A program made the translations under genes and the position numbers. A stretch of 64,000 bases of DNA from Auricularia sp. M13 (taxonomy: Eukaryota; Basidiomycota; Agaricomycetes; Auriculariales; Auriculariaceae). The notes below the pieces were generated by a model. It saw nothing but the letters and a program-made list of their open reading frames with translations, was not told where the DNA came from and did not search any database. This document shows positions 47,911 to 58,600 of this stretch, piece after piece; the stretch's first letter is position 1, and every line of letters begins with the position of its first letter. The stretch is taken from contig CM073193.1 in the NCBI GenBank assembly GCA_037042915.1, positions 2,108,001-2,172,000 on the forward strand. The letters are read 5' to 3'.

Positions 47911-48703
47911 AATGTCCCAGTACGACGAGACCATAGTTAACCCTCAATACATACCGGCGGCAGTCCTGGACCACCGCGTACACCGAGGAGTTCCTCAATA
48001 TCTCGTCCAATGGATGGGCTTTCCCCCCGAGGACGCTAGCTGGCAACTGGCCGCCGACCTGGACGGAACCGGACTCGTGGAGGAGTACCACGCCGAACCA
48101 CCGGAGCCAAATGAGGACCAAGGCGCCGCACAGGACCTGGACCAGGATGCGGACATGGACCTCGGCGAGGACTTTGGCGACGGACCCCAAGAGCTGTTCG
48201 GCGAATCACCCATCAGCACCGGCGAGTCACCTCTCGCCGCCGACGAGTCGTCTGAGCTTGAGGACGCGCGCCCGGCCACACCTCCGCTGGGGCTCATCCC
48301 CCTTCGCGCTCGTATCCGGTCGCCGGACCCGGACGACACCCGGCTCGACATCGCCATGCTCGTGGCCCCTCCCCAACCTTTCTTCTGGATGCTAGACCGC
48401 TTCACTCACTACGGCCGCTTCACTGCCCCGAGACATCTCCCGCTCGATATCTCGCGTTACTGGGTACTCCCGACCGTCGTGCGCAATGACCGAGGCCGAC
48501 GGGCTCGCACCGAGCTAGTGGTCTTTTCGTTCCCACCTCGCCTCGGCCCTCATCTCATCACGTCGCCTACGACGGAACGAGCCCTCCAGGTCGTTCGGCT
48601 TACGGCGTGCCTTGTCTGGGACGTCCGCGAATATCGTGCCACGTACGCCGACGACGCCCTGGTCCTGCGGATCGCGTCCCCCGGCCCGGCCCACCGTCTT
48701 TGA
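47911..48703 (+). CDS. Chromodomain protein encoded by LTR-3
   Basis: A 263-codon frame from the ATG at 47911. Residues about 12-55 form a chromodomain: IPAAVLDHRVHRG, then VPQYLVQWMGFPPEDASWQL, with the aromatic positions Y, W and W that read methylated lysine. An acidic linker (DQDADMDLGEDFGDG) and a second part with no recognised fold follow. In chromoviruses this domain is normally the tail of the integrase; here it stands alone with no integrase in the element. The frame is open to its stop. Confidence 0.75.
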
Positions 48704-48995
48704 ACGCTCCGGACGGTTGCCCCTGCCTTGTACAGCAGCACGCTTTGCGAAGCCAAACCGCCCTTCTTTGTCGATATCTACTGGCGTACAGGTGACGCCA
48801 CCCGTCGTTCCCTCCCCTCGGCGACCGTGCCCAGAATCGGACCCTACCTCGGTCGGACGCCGCCGGTCGGATGCTCTCCACAGTCACGGTCCCGGTCGTT
48901 TCTCATACCCCGTATTTATGCTCGTCTTTCCGCCTCTCTATTTACATATTTTACGAGCCTCCACACCACTACCCGAATCATACCCGGACACGGTC

Positions 48996-49781
48996 TTACT
49001 CCTCCATGGGTTGGCCCGCATCGACCGACTTCTCCCCTATCACGGACGCATCCCGACCCTCGGACCGTTGGACGCGTGGCAGGAATCCGGACCCGGACCC
49101 AGACGCCTCCAGCGACGCAAAGCTGGGTATCGGACGCACATCCCCCGGCACTACCACGCCAAGAAGGGCCAGGTCGGCGCCGAAGTCAGCAAGCACGCCG
49201 ACAGGACCCGCCGGCGCCTCCGCCTCCACGCCCGCGGCGCCAGGGGAAGTCGGCGCGTCGGTGGGCGACCTCCTCGCCTCGTCCTCCACCGCTCGGCCGT
49301 CATTGGAGTCGGTATCGCGCTCGCTCCCGCCCGGCGACACGAGGCGCACCGTCTTATGGGCACGCCGGTCATCGACGAGCTCCTGCGTCCACTTGCGAAG
49401 GTCGCGCCTCAACGCCGAGACGGACAGCTGGAACCCCTGGACGATGCGGTCGCCCAGGACCTCGAGGTCGGCCATGGTGGCTGTCCCCGGCGACCGAAGC
49501 CTTCGGCGTGTGCGCGACCGCGCCACGGACGCGCCGACGGTGTCCACCACGTCGTCCTGGTCCGGATCGTCCCCGTCGCCGCCGTCCACGTCAGCGTCCT
49601 GTCGCGCCCTCTTGCGCGATGTGCCCGACCGGCCGACACTGTGAGAACACCCCACGCGGGTCCGGTGGCAACGAGCACAGGCAGTCGCCGACCCGGACAC
49701 TTGTCGAAAACACGGCCGGCCAGAGCGCTCGCACTGCTCACAAGGCTGGACCCGGACGAAGGATGTCAGCGCAGGATACAC
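48996..49781 (-). CDS. LTR-3 antisense frame with six-cysteine motif
   Basis: Antisense frame of about 260 codons. CEQCERSGRPC and then CARCHRTRVGC give C-x2-C-x6-C-x10-C-x2-C-x6-C, followed by a basic patch (GTSRKRARQ) and an acidic run. The motif lies near 49645-49745. A further antisense frame (49819-50256) with coiled-coil character lies just upstream of it. Coding status is supported by the match in layout with LTR-1 and LTR-2. Confidence 0.55.
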   Translation of the reverse strand: MYPALTSFVRVQPCEQCERSGRPCFRQVSGSATACARCHRTRVGCSHSVGRSGTSRKRARQDADVDGGDGDDPDQDDVVDTVGASVARSRTRRRLRSPGTATMADLEVLGDRIVQGFQLSVSALRRDLRKWTQELVDDRRAHKTVRLVSPGGSERDTDSNDGRAVEDEARRSPTDAPTSPGAAGVEAEAPAGPVGVLADFGADLALLGVVVPGDVRPIPSFASLEASGSGSGFLPRVQRSEGRDASVIGEKSVDAGQPMEE

Positions 49782-49818
49782 CCCGGAGCAAGAGGACCTT
49801 TGACCAAGACGTACCGTG

Positions 49819-50256
49819 TTAAAAGGAGGCCCGACCGCGTCCTTCTCCTCGTCGCCGGTCCCTCGCGCGCCGACGTCCGAAGGCCGCCGACCCAGACGCG
49901 ACCACTCCCGATGAGCCCTTGCCCTTCGTGGTCGAGGAGGTCGTTCCCGTGCGGCGAACCCCTTCCACCTTCGGCACTACGGGGAGCGAGGCTGCTGTCA
50001 TGCCGAGGAGAGACGCCGCCGTCTCCAGATTGCGGGTCGCGGCGTTGCGTCGGCGCACCTCGGCGTCAATGGCCTCCAACCGCTGGCCCGCAGACGCAAG
50101 CACCGTACGCGCCTTCTCCTCCTCCGCGTCCGCGGCGTAGTTCCCGAAGTCCAGTTGGCGCTGGATGGAGGCATGCAGCGTGAACACCCGCTCCCTGAGG
50201 TCCCGAAGTTCGCCGAGAGGCTTCGCAGTCAGTCCGTCGGCGGCGGTGGGCGTCAT
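49819..50256 (-). CDS. LTR-3 antisense frame, coiled-coil type
   Basis: Starts with an ATG at 50256 near the 3' LTR and reads LGELRDLRERVFTLHASIQ, then RLEAIDAEVRRRNAATRNLE, a helical, charged stretch. It lies immediately upstream of the six-cysteine frame on the same strand. Coiled-coil-like antisense frames also sit near the 3' LTR of LTR-1 (55890-56213) and LTR-2 (59730-59936). Confidence 0.5.
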   Translation of the reverse strand: MTPTAADGLTAKPLGELRDLRERVFTLHASIQRQLDFGNYAADAEEEKARTVLASAGQRLEAIDAEVRRRNAATRNLETAASLLGMTAASLPVVPKVEGVRRTGTTSSTTKGKGSSGVVASGSAAFGRRRARDRRRGEGRGRASF

Positions 50257-50481
50257 AGGATATCGGACGGTGACGGGAAGCGGGGAGGCGAAGAGCGAGA
50301 AGTACCGCGGTTCGTGTACGGCGGCAGCCGAGCCTTTCGCGGCATCTGACGCTTAGAGTTTGATCCCGCGACGGATGGAGCTCGGCCCGGCCACGCTATG
50401 GTCCGTCTCCCCACGCCCGATCTAACCCGCACCTCCCCTGGCCATTCCCCCTCGGTCACTGGACGGCTAGAAGGGGGGTTA

Positions 50482-50961
50482 TGTTGCGGTCTTCGTCGAG
50501 TCCCTCCTCCCCCGCTGTTTCATTTCGCCGTCCCGTGGCCCTCGCACCTCGGCCGGGCGCCCAAACTCCTTGCGCCCGGCCCCGCGGCCCTTTCGTCGGC
50601 GCGTCCAAGCGGTCTCTCCGCTCGGCGAGCACCTCGGTCTCTTCCCAGGAGAATGGTAATATGACGGGATGTTTCTGGTTTGGTTGGGCTCTATTTATCC
50701 CGGGTTTTCTGTCTCGCCGACGACGCCCCGGCGGTCTCTTTCGGCCTGATCTGTGGCGCCCGCGTGACAACCGGTCGGTGGCGCAATTGGTCCGCGGGGC
50801 CCCTCGGCCTTGCTTCCGTAGTATATATATATGGGCCGTCGCCCCTCTTGTACCTTAGGTTTGGTCTGGTCTATCATACCGCTTATCCGCGCCTCCCTCT
50901 CCCCACTCATCCCTTCTCCTCGGGCGTCGTCTCGGAGAGTGATATAGCAGTCACCGTGACA
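50482..50961 (+). repeat. 3' LTR of LTR-3
   Basis: Almost identical to the 5' copy at 45896-46374. Preceded by a polypurine tract and followed by the CTGCA target duplication. Confidence 0.9.
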
Positions 50962-52421
50962 CTGCAAATGGTTTGGCACACCTGTAGCAAGCTTAGGGTG
51001 TCTCCCGCCATGATATAAGCTCATCGCATTGTACATAACTGTGTTTGTAGCACTGATGGATAGGACTGCTCGCCGTCAACAGCAGCAGCAACACTGCAGC
51101 AGCACTGGCAAACCTCAAATGGTGTACTGATCACGCGCCAGGCTTGGAAACACATTTCCCCATTGCCAGACATTATCCCTTGCTATTCCAAGGTGTTGGG
51201 ATGTGCTGCACGCCAATGACGTCGATTTAGCGGTCGCCGCGAAACCTGCACAGCCACAATTCGTGGTCACCGCCAGCAGCAGTGAGCACTATGTAGTGGC
51301 ACTGCAAGCAACCTGGCGCATTGGTAGCAGGCTTGGGGTGTCTTCTAGCATTGTACAAACTCAAAATCTAATACACAGCAGTGTCCTCAACACTGCTAGA
51401 CAGGCTGCTCATTGCCTGCAGCAGCAGCGAGGGTGCAGTGACAGCGGCAACACGTTCTGACTGTGCAGTATGCTTGGGAATGCTATTCCGCACCGCCAGA
51501 CACTGTTTTGAGCAAGGGAGAGTGTCCTGGGTGAGCTGAACACCAAAGGTATTGATTTATCGGTCGCCGCGAAATCTGCACAGCCACCTTCCCGCAGTTG
51601 CCTGCAGCACCATGAACACCTTGTTGCAGCATCAGGAACATTGCAGCGCATGGCCAGTAGGTTTGTACAGTCTAAAAGGGACATCCCCTGCGAAGGAATT
51701 GAGTTAAATGATGTCCTGGATGTCTCTGAGTGTGGTGCTCACTGTCTGCAACAGCAGCACCACTGCCGACGACAGTGGCGAGTGCAGACACTGCAATAAC
51801 ACTTTATTGCACTCATTTATGACCTTTGAAACCTTCCTCTGCACAAAATACACCTAGGGCAAGTCCCTGAGCATGTTGCAGGCTCAAAGACCAGTTTATC
51901 GGCCGCCGAGAGATTCTGCACAGCCACTGATCTGCATCAATCAATCCGGACTTAAGGCCGCTGTTGCCCTAACCTAAGTGCACTTGGGGCATGGGAATTT
52001 CGAGGAAATAGGACTGGATTATGATGCATTACATTAGGCCAGAGTCAATGGCACATTTCCAAGTGCCTGCAGTGCCTGGAAGGTGTGCAGTGAGCCAAAT
52101 ATACCTCCAGAATGCGAGCATAATAGCAGCTCAGTCCCTGCTCCAATCCATTGGGTATGATAGTGTAAAACACTTGGTTTTACGTCTAGATCATACTCCC
52201 CAAGGCCCATACAAATGCATCAAGAATTGGGAGCTGGGTGCAAGTGCACATTTCCTGATGGGGCAAGCATTTGCACCCAGCTCTGTAGACATCTCCAATG
52301 CGCATGGGACTTTTGGATTACCTTCTCTGAGTATATCTAAGCATATTCCGCCCATGTGCCTGGTGGGATATAACATTGGAAGCATCCCAGAAGCGAAGCA
52401 ACTGGAGCTCAGGGTAGCATA

Positions 52422-53282
52422 CAGTGACGGAAAAAATAATTTGTACACCCGATTTTTGCCACTTTTGCAGACACAACTGTGAGAGCCTCAGACTACCAAT
52501 CCTCCTGGTATTCACGTATGTTGGTGGCAAGCACCTAAGCTTTGATTGTGTGCTGTGATCATGTGAATTGGACGGGTGCTGATCGAGATATAAGCACAAG
52601 TCCATGAAACCTATATAAGTGCGAATTAGCCCCTCATTCCTGAACAAAGGCTGATCTTTCTGAGATCCCTTTCCTATCACTAAATGAGATGGTAGGCTAT
52701 AGGAATATGCCATGGGAATTGGAGTCTGAGGCCAGTCTGTTTGCTGGCGTCCCAACAAACTCGGCTCTCAGTACACCCCAAACTTCATCTCATCGCTGAG
52801 AATCCTCCAGATAACTTTGATAACCCATATTTATGAGTTATGTTCCTTGTATAAATAACTATATGTAGCTATTCCAGGGAGACCTGGGTTTATTTGCCTG
52901 GACATCAGCGATGAGATGAAGTTTGGGGTGTACTGAGAGCCGAGTTTGTTGGGACGCCAGCAAACAGACTGGCCTCAGACTCCAATTCCCATGGCATATT
53001 CCTATAGCCTACCATCTCATTTAGTGATAGGAAAGGGATCTCAGAAATATCAGCCTTTGTTCAGGAATGAGGGGCTAATTCGCACTTATATAGGTTTCAT
53101 GGACTTGTGCTTATATCTCGATCAGCACCCGTCCAATTCACATGATCACAGCACACAATCAAAGCTTAGGTGCTTGCCACCAACATACGTGAATACCAGG
53201 AGGATTGGTAGTCTGAGGCTCTCACAGTTGTGTCTGCAAAAGTGGCAAAAATCGGGTGTACAAATTATTTTTTCCGTCACTG
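52422..53282. mobile_element. 861-bp palindromic TA-flanked element, copy 2
   Basis: Same length, arms and ends as copy 1. Flanked by TA at 52420-52421 and 53283-53284. The central loop is in the opposite orientation to copy 1, as expected for a palindrome inserted the other way round. It lies in the left arm of the large palindromic element; the matching position in the right arm (about 53596) has no insertion. Confidence 0.9.
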
Positions 53283-53511
53283 TAAACTCCCATGAATTCC
53301 CCACTATCCCTCGCATTCCAGCTCGGAATCTCAATGCGGACCATCTCAGGGGTACTCTATGCATGATTTCCAACAGTTTCCTGGTGGATCAATCCTCATT
53401 CAATCGAAAGATACATGTTCACTCATGTTTGCTGAATGTTCACTAAGATTGCATAGCCAACCTACCTGACCTTCCAGCTCGGAGTTTTCCGAGTGGATTT
53501 TAGCTGGTATA

Positions 53512-55881
53512 CATGCATAGAGTACCCCTGAGATGGTCCGCATTGAGATTCCGAGCTGGAATGCGAGGGATAGTGGGGAATTCATGGGAGTTTATGCTAC
53601 CCTGAGCTCCAGTTGCTTCGCTTCTGGGATGCTTCCATTGTTATATCCCACCAGGCACATGGGCGGACTATGCTTAGATATACTCAGAGAAGGTAATCCC
53701 AAAGTCCCATGCGCATTGGAGATGTCTACAGAGCTGGGTGCAAATGCTTGCCCCATCAGGAAATGTGCACTTGCACCCAGCTCCCATTTCTGAATGCATT
53801 TGTAAGGGCTGTTAGGAGTACGATCTAGACGTAAAACAAAGTGGTTTTCACTATCACACCCAACAGATTTGAGCAAGGATTGAGGTGCTATTGTGCTCGC
53901 ATTCTGCAGGTATATCTGGCTCACTGCACACCTTCCAGGCACTCCAAGCACCTGGAATTGAGCCATTGACTCTGTCCTAGTGTAATGAATCGTAAGCCAG
54001 TCTTATTCCCTCGAAATTCCCATGCCCCAAATGCACTTAGGTTAGGGCAAAAGCGGCCTTAAGTCCGGATTGATCGATGCAGATCAGTGGCTGTGCAGAA
54101 TCTCTCGGCGGCCGATAAACTGGCCCTTGAGCCTGCAACATGCTCAGGGACTTGTCCTAGGAGCCCTTTGTACAGGGGAAGGTTTAAAGGGTCATAAATG
54201 ATTACAATAGTGTGTTATTGCAGTGTCTGCGCTCATTGCTGCCGCCAGAAGTGGTGCAACTGTTGCAGACAGTGAGCACCACACTCAGGGACATGCAGAA
54301 GGTCATTCAACTTGATTCTTTCACAGGGGATGTCCATTTTAGACTGTACAAACCTACTGGCCCTGCACTGCAACGTTCCTGATGCTCCAACAAGGCGTTC
54401 ATGCTGCTGCAGGCAACTGCGGGAATGTGGCTGTGCATTTCTCGCGGCGACCGATAAATCGACAGCTTTGGTGTTCAGCTCGCCCAGGACACTCTCCCTT
54501 GCTCGGAACAGTGTCTGGCGGTGCGGAATAGCATTCCCAAGCATACTGCACAGTCAGAACAACAATGAGCGTTGCTGCTGTCACTGCACCCTCGCTGCTG
54601 CTGCAGGCAGTGAGCAGCCTGTCTAGCAATGTTGGGAACACTGCTTTCTATTAGCTTTAGTTTTTACAATACTAGAAGACACCCCAAGCCTGCTGCCAAT
54701 GCGCCGGATTGCTTGCAGTGCCGCTACATAGTGCTCACTGCTGCTGGCGGTGACCGCGAACCTGTGGCTGTGCAGATTTCGCGGCGACCGCGAAATCGAC
54801 ATCATTGACGTACAGCACAGCACAGCACCTTGGGATAGCAAGGGATACTGTCTAGCAATAAGAAGATGTGTTTCTGAGCCTGGCGCACAATCAGTACATC
54901 ATTTGAGGTTTGCCAGTGCTGCTGCAGTGTTGCTGCTGCTGTTGACGGCGAGCAGTCCTATCCATCAGTGCTACAAACACAGTTATGTACAATGCGATGA
55001 GCTTATATCATGGCGGGAGACACCCTAAGCTTGCTACAGGTGTGCCAAACCATTTGCAGTGCTGTAACGCAGTGCTTGCCGCTGCTGGCGGTGACCGCGA
55101 GATGTGGCTGTGCAAATTTCGCGGTCGCCGCGAAATTAATGCCATCGATATACTGCATAGTATAGCACGTCCCCCTGATGTGGAATAGTGTCTAGCAATG
55201 GAGAGTTGTGTTTTCCAGCATGGCGCGCGACCAGAGCACTCTCTGTCGCTGCTGGTGCTACTGCGCCATTGCTGCTGCTGCCAACGGGCAACAGCCTGTA
55301 AGGAACAGCTCAGGACACTTCTTTCTTTGCACTATAGCAATGGGATAACACATGTAGACCTCCTTAATGTACAACTAGTGCACCAAGCTGCTCGCAGTTC
55401 CGCTGTGCTGCATTCAATGCTGCCGGCTGTGATGCGACGCTGTGGCTGTGCTGATTTTCGCGGCGACCGCAAAAACAATGCACTCAATGTGTAGCTCAAT
55501 GCGGCGGCCGCTCTGTGCATGGAATAGTGTCTCACATCACTAAATTACATTCTAGACTGCTGCGCACAACCAGAACGACAAGCGGCATTACTGCTGCTGC
55601 TGCTGCATTTGCTGCTGCTGCTACCAGTGTGCAGCATGCTCAGAGGCACCTAGGGAACCGATTATAGATGCTATTTGTGATGGGGCAATACCAATGGACC
55701 ATCTGAACACGCTGGGAACGCACCAGATCGCTTTCAGCGCAGTGATGCATTGGCCAGTGCTGCTGGAGGTGACCGCGAGGGGTGGCTGTGCAAAGGGACA
55801 TTGTTTGGTGTGACCCCTTGGGTCAGCCATCAGTGGTCTCGCTTAGAGGCCTAAGGGGTCGCAAACAGATTGCCTGGGGTG
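53512..55881 (-). repeat. Right arm of the palindromic element (uninterrupted)
   Basis: 2,370 bp, reverse complement of the left arm. Unit landmarks (GTGGCTGTGCA next to a CGCGG palindrome) lie near 54090, 54430, 54770, 55110, 55450 and 55780. It contains no insertion and so shows the arm in its original form. Confidence 0.88.
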
Positions 55882-55889
55882 TTCGCCGG

Positions 55890-56213
55890 CGACGCCTGGC
55901 TCTTCGTCGCCTTGGCGCCCGCGTCCGCCGCGATCCTGGCCACGCGCTCGGCCAGCATCCCGAAGCGTCGCTGCGCCGCCAGGCGCAGCTCGGCCTTCGC
56001 CTGGCGCCTGCGCGCGCTGAACGCCTCGATCGCGTCGAGGTCCTCTTCGTCGACGGCCTCTTGCTGCAGGCCGCCGAGCGTCCGTTTTGCGTCCTCGTGC
56101 GCTGCGATCAGCGCCTCCATCGTCGGGTCGTCCTCGAGCGACCTCATGACGGCGCCGACGGTCTTGCGGTCGTACGCGGCGGCGACGTCCTCGAGCGATT
56201 CGTATCGCGGCAT
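55890..56213 (-). CDS. LTR-1 antisense frame, coiled-coil type
   Basis: Starts with an ATG at 56213, close to the 3' LTR of LTR-1, and runs to the border of the palindromic insertion. It reads MPRYESLEDVAAAYDRKTV and later LDAIEAFSARRRQAKAELRL, a long charged helix. It appears to be the near-3'-LTR counterpart of similar frames in LTR-2 and LTR-3. Confidence 0.5.
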
Positions 56214-56645
56214 GGTGGGCGGCGGGCAGAAGACAAGAGTGGTTCGACGATTCAACTCCCGACCCAACCACTTTTAATCTGCGCCCGACCCGTTCCGACC
56301 CGACCCGATCTTTTGGCCCCATTCGGACTCGAGTGCGTGCTATCTCATTTTTCGTATTCACCTTGCGTTGCTGCAGTCCTTCGTGGGCTCAGGACGTAAA
56401 GGGGGGATACTGTTACGCCCGTGCCCCGGTCCGCGGACCCCACGTGCGCTCGGCATCACTCGGCGTCATTCTACGTCACTCGGCCAACTCGGTCAACTCG
56501 GTCAAGCTCCCGGATACCCGGCTTATCTCCCCTCGTGTTCATATGCTCGGGATATGTTCTCCTCATCGTCCTCTACCTCTAGACCTCTCCCTCACTTCTC
56601 TAGCTTCTCTCCTTACTCGCATACATCCACCTAACTCGCCTTGTC

Positions 56646-57504
56646 TGTTGCGGTCATCACGGCCGTCGCAAGCTCTGTCCGCTTGCCCGCGGGTTTTACG
56701 CCGCTTCGCCGAGCGTTCGGTCGCTGCTGTATACAGTCGGCGCACTGTTTATCCTCGGACGGAGACTCGGCCATGGGTTATACGCCTAGAGCTGCTCACC
56801 TCGGGATATGATCGACGCGCCGCTCTCTACCTGTCTAGAGGGTGAGACGACCTCGGCGCATACCCCAATTCGGCTCGGTGGAGGCTTCTTCTCCTCGGAC
56901 CAGGGTTCGGCAGCTTTCCCCTCGCTGTATATGTCGGATACGGGCGTTACGGTGCTCGGGACAAGCTCCAGGACCACCTTTGGACCTGGGGCTGACTCGG
57001 CGGGTCATCTTGAGCGGCCTCGGAGAGTCGGGAACGCCTCTATTGGACTTCTCGTGGGTGCGGTACTCCTCGGATGGATAGTAGGCTGGTTATCATCGCC
57101 TGATACAAGCTCGGCTATACCCTCGGACCCTCGGCCCGTGGCCTCAACAGTGCGGCGCTCTCCCCGTGTACTCGGGAGGTGCCCTCCTTCTCGGTCCGTA
57201 CCCTCGGTGGATGTGTGTGCGTGTGTAGCATACCTCGGCACCTTCACCCTATCTCGGACCACGTTCGACTGGAGGTGTGGTATGGTTTTGGCACCATGGG
57301 AGACGACGGTGGGTGGACCCTTTAGCTCCGGGATCACCCTGGACCGGATCAGCGGACCTTGGGGAGGGGTATATAGGTTGTAGGGTGTAGATGCGTGTAC
57401 CCTAGGTTTGGTCTGGTCAATTGTACCGCTTGTCCGTTCTTCCTCGTCCCTCTCTCCTCCCTTGGGCGTCGGTCTCGGCGAGTGACGAGCGCTCTGCCGT
57501 GACA
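56646..57504 (+). repeat. 5' LTR of LTR-2
   Basis: 859 bp. A GTATATAGG element is at 57369-57377 and the probable transcript start AGGTTTGGTCT at 57404. Confidence 0.92.
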
Positions 57505-58600
57505 TAAGACCAAACCTTCACTCCCTTTCGACCGACGCTCATCCCTCTTCTCCTTCCCCACACGGCCGCGGCGTCCTCTCGACTACTATCGCCCGTGTGT
57601 CAAAGCCGACGACCTCATCAGGCCGGCCTCGCCGTCAGCTAGCCGCTGTGCACCGGCCGAGGTCCATTGGCACCCGCATCCTTCTCCCTCGGAGTCGCCA
57701 CCCACCCCGAGAAGCGAGGCGTACGCTGCCAAGGCCCTATCTCCACCCCATCGGCCGCAGCGCATGACCAAGCCCTTGGCACAGCCTCTCCACACGGTCG
57801 CGCGGGATAACCCGATCCCGCCCCCGGCGACCCCTGGTGCAGCACCTCCTTCGCACCTTCTACCCCGGCGAGTAAACCGAGACACTCGCCTACGCCCAAA
57901 ATCCCACCCCGGTTGTCTGGACTTGCGCGCTCAAGCCACAGCTGTTGTACCTTCCCCTCTCGCTCGCCATCGGCAGATGGGGCCTCGGCCGTGATCCGGA
58001 TGGACTGGATGCACGCGCCGCAACGCCCGAGATATGTATACCCTCATCCCGAGGACGTCACGACCCACCGGCCACTGGCTGGACGAACTGTACGATGTCT
58101 CACGACCCTCCGAGCTCACGCCGAAGCTCCGGCAACCAGTAACTTCACTCGCTGCGCGAATCCCAGCCGCCGACGGCGGATCCCACACGTTCCTTATTTC
58201 CCTTATCACTTACAGGTCGTGGCGCGGGCGCAGTCGGACCCACAGGACACAGTACAAGATTGGAATCCCACGGCCCTCGGACACTGGATTCGGCCGCAGG
58301 AGACATACATTGAACGGCACCCCATCTAGGATGGACGCGCAGGCGGTCGGAACCGAACCCTTGGACCTGCAAGGAGGAGCCCAATTATTCTCACACGGAC
58401 CCGGACCCTCGCCTAGGTCGCAAGTTCAAGAAAACTATTTATATTTTGTACACGCGCCCATTGCGACAAGAAAACTACATACAAGCCGGCCGATTCGAGC
58501 ATCTAGTCCATATCCATCGCCTCCTCCACCTCCTCCTCCTCCTCCTCCTCCGGACCCGACTCAGGTGGCGCGGATGCGCGCGAGGAGGCCGCCCCAGGTG

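Larger units (their letters stand above)
45896..50961 (+). mobile_element. LTR-3: gag/pol-less LTR element with chromodomain protein
   Basis: Two near-identical LTRs of about 480 bp (45896-46374 and 50482-50961) start TGTTGCGG and end CCGTGACA. The target duplication is CTGCA (45891-45895 and 50962-50966). A polypurine run, AAGGGGGGTTA, precedes the 3' LTR. No gag, RT or integrase is seen. Instead there is a chromodomain protein (plus strand) and antisense frames with a six-cysteine motif. Same family as LTR-2 by LTR ends, primer site and polypurine tract. It is non-autonomous and young, and carries one TA-flanked foldback insertion (46958-47818). Confidence 0.9.
45068..53365 (+). repeat. Left arm of the palindromic element (interrupted)
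   Basis: About 2.4 kb of arm sequence once LTR-3 (45896-50961 plus its CTGCA copy) and the TA element (52422-53282) are excluded. Unit landmarks (CGCGG palindrome plus GCACAGCCAC) occur near 45160, 45480, 45820, 51230, 51565 and 51900. A CAG-rich microsatellite lies at about 45328-45360. Confidence 0.88.
45068..55881. mobile_element. Giant palindromic (foldback) DNA element with 8-bp target duplication
   Basis: Target duplication TTCGCCGG at 45060-45067 and 55882-55889. Ends are perfect inverted copies (CACCCCAGGCAATCTG...). The inverted identity runs through the whole element: left arm 45068-53365, minus LTR-3 and one TA element, is about 2.4 kb and matches the right arm 53512-55881. A unique centre of about 146 bp is at 53366-53511. 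The original size is therefore about 4.9 kb. Each arm is built of about six degenerate units of about 335 bp, each holding a short palindrome (TTTCGCGGTCGCCGCGAAA type) next to TGCACAGCCAC. No transposase frame is visible, so it must be moved in trans. An 8-bp duplication fits hAT, P or KDZ-type transposases; the ends do not identify one. Confidence 0.9.

Noticed and set aside
45896-50961. Segmental duplication of the region around 46 kb and 50.5 kb
   Set aside because: The repeated 480 bp are the two LTRs of LTR-3, shown by the CTGCA duplication and TG...CA ends.
45068-55881. Calling the palindrome a hAT, P or KDZ transposon
   Set aside because: The 8-bp duplication allows these, but the ends match none that I know and no transposase is present.
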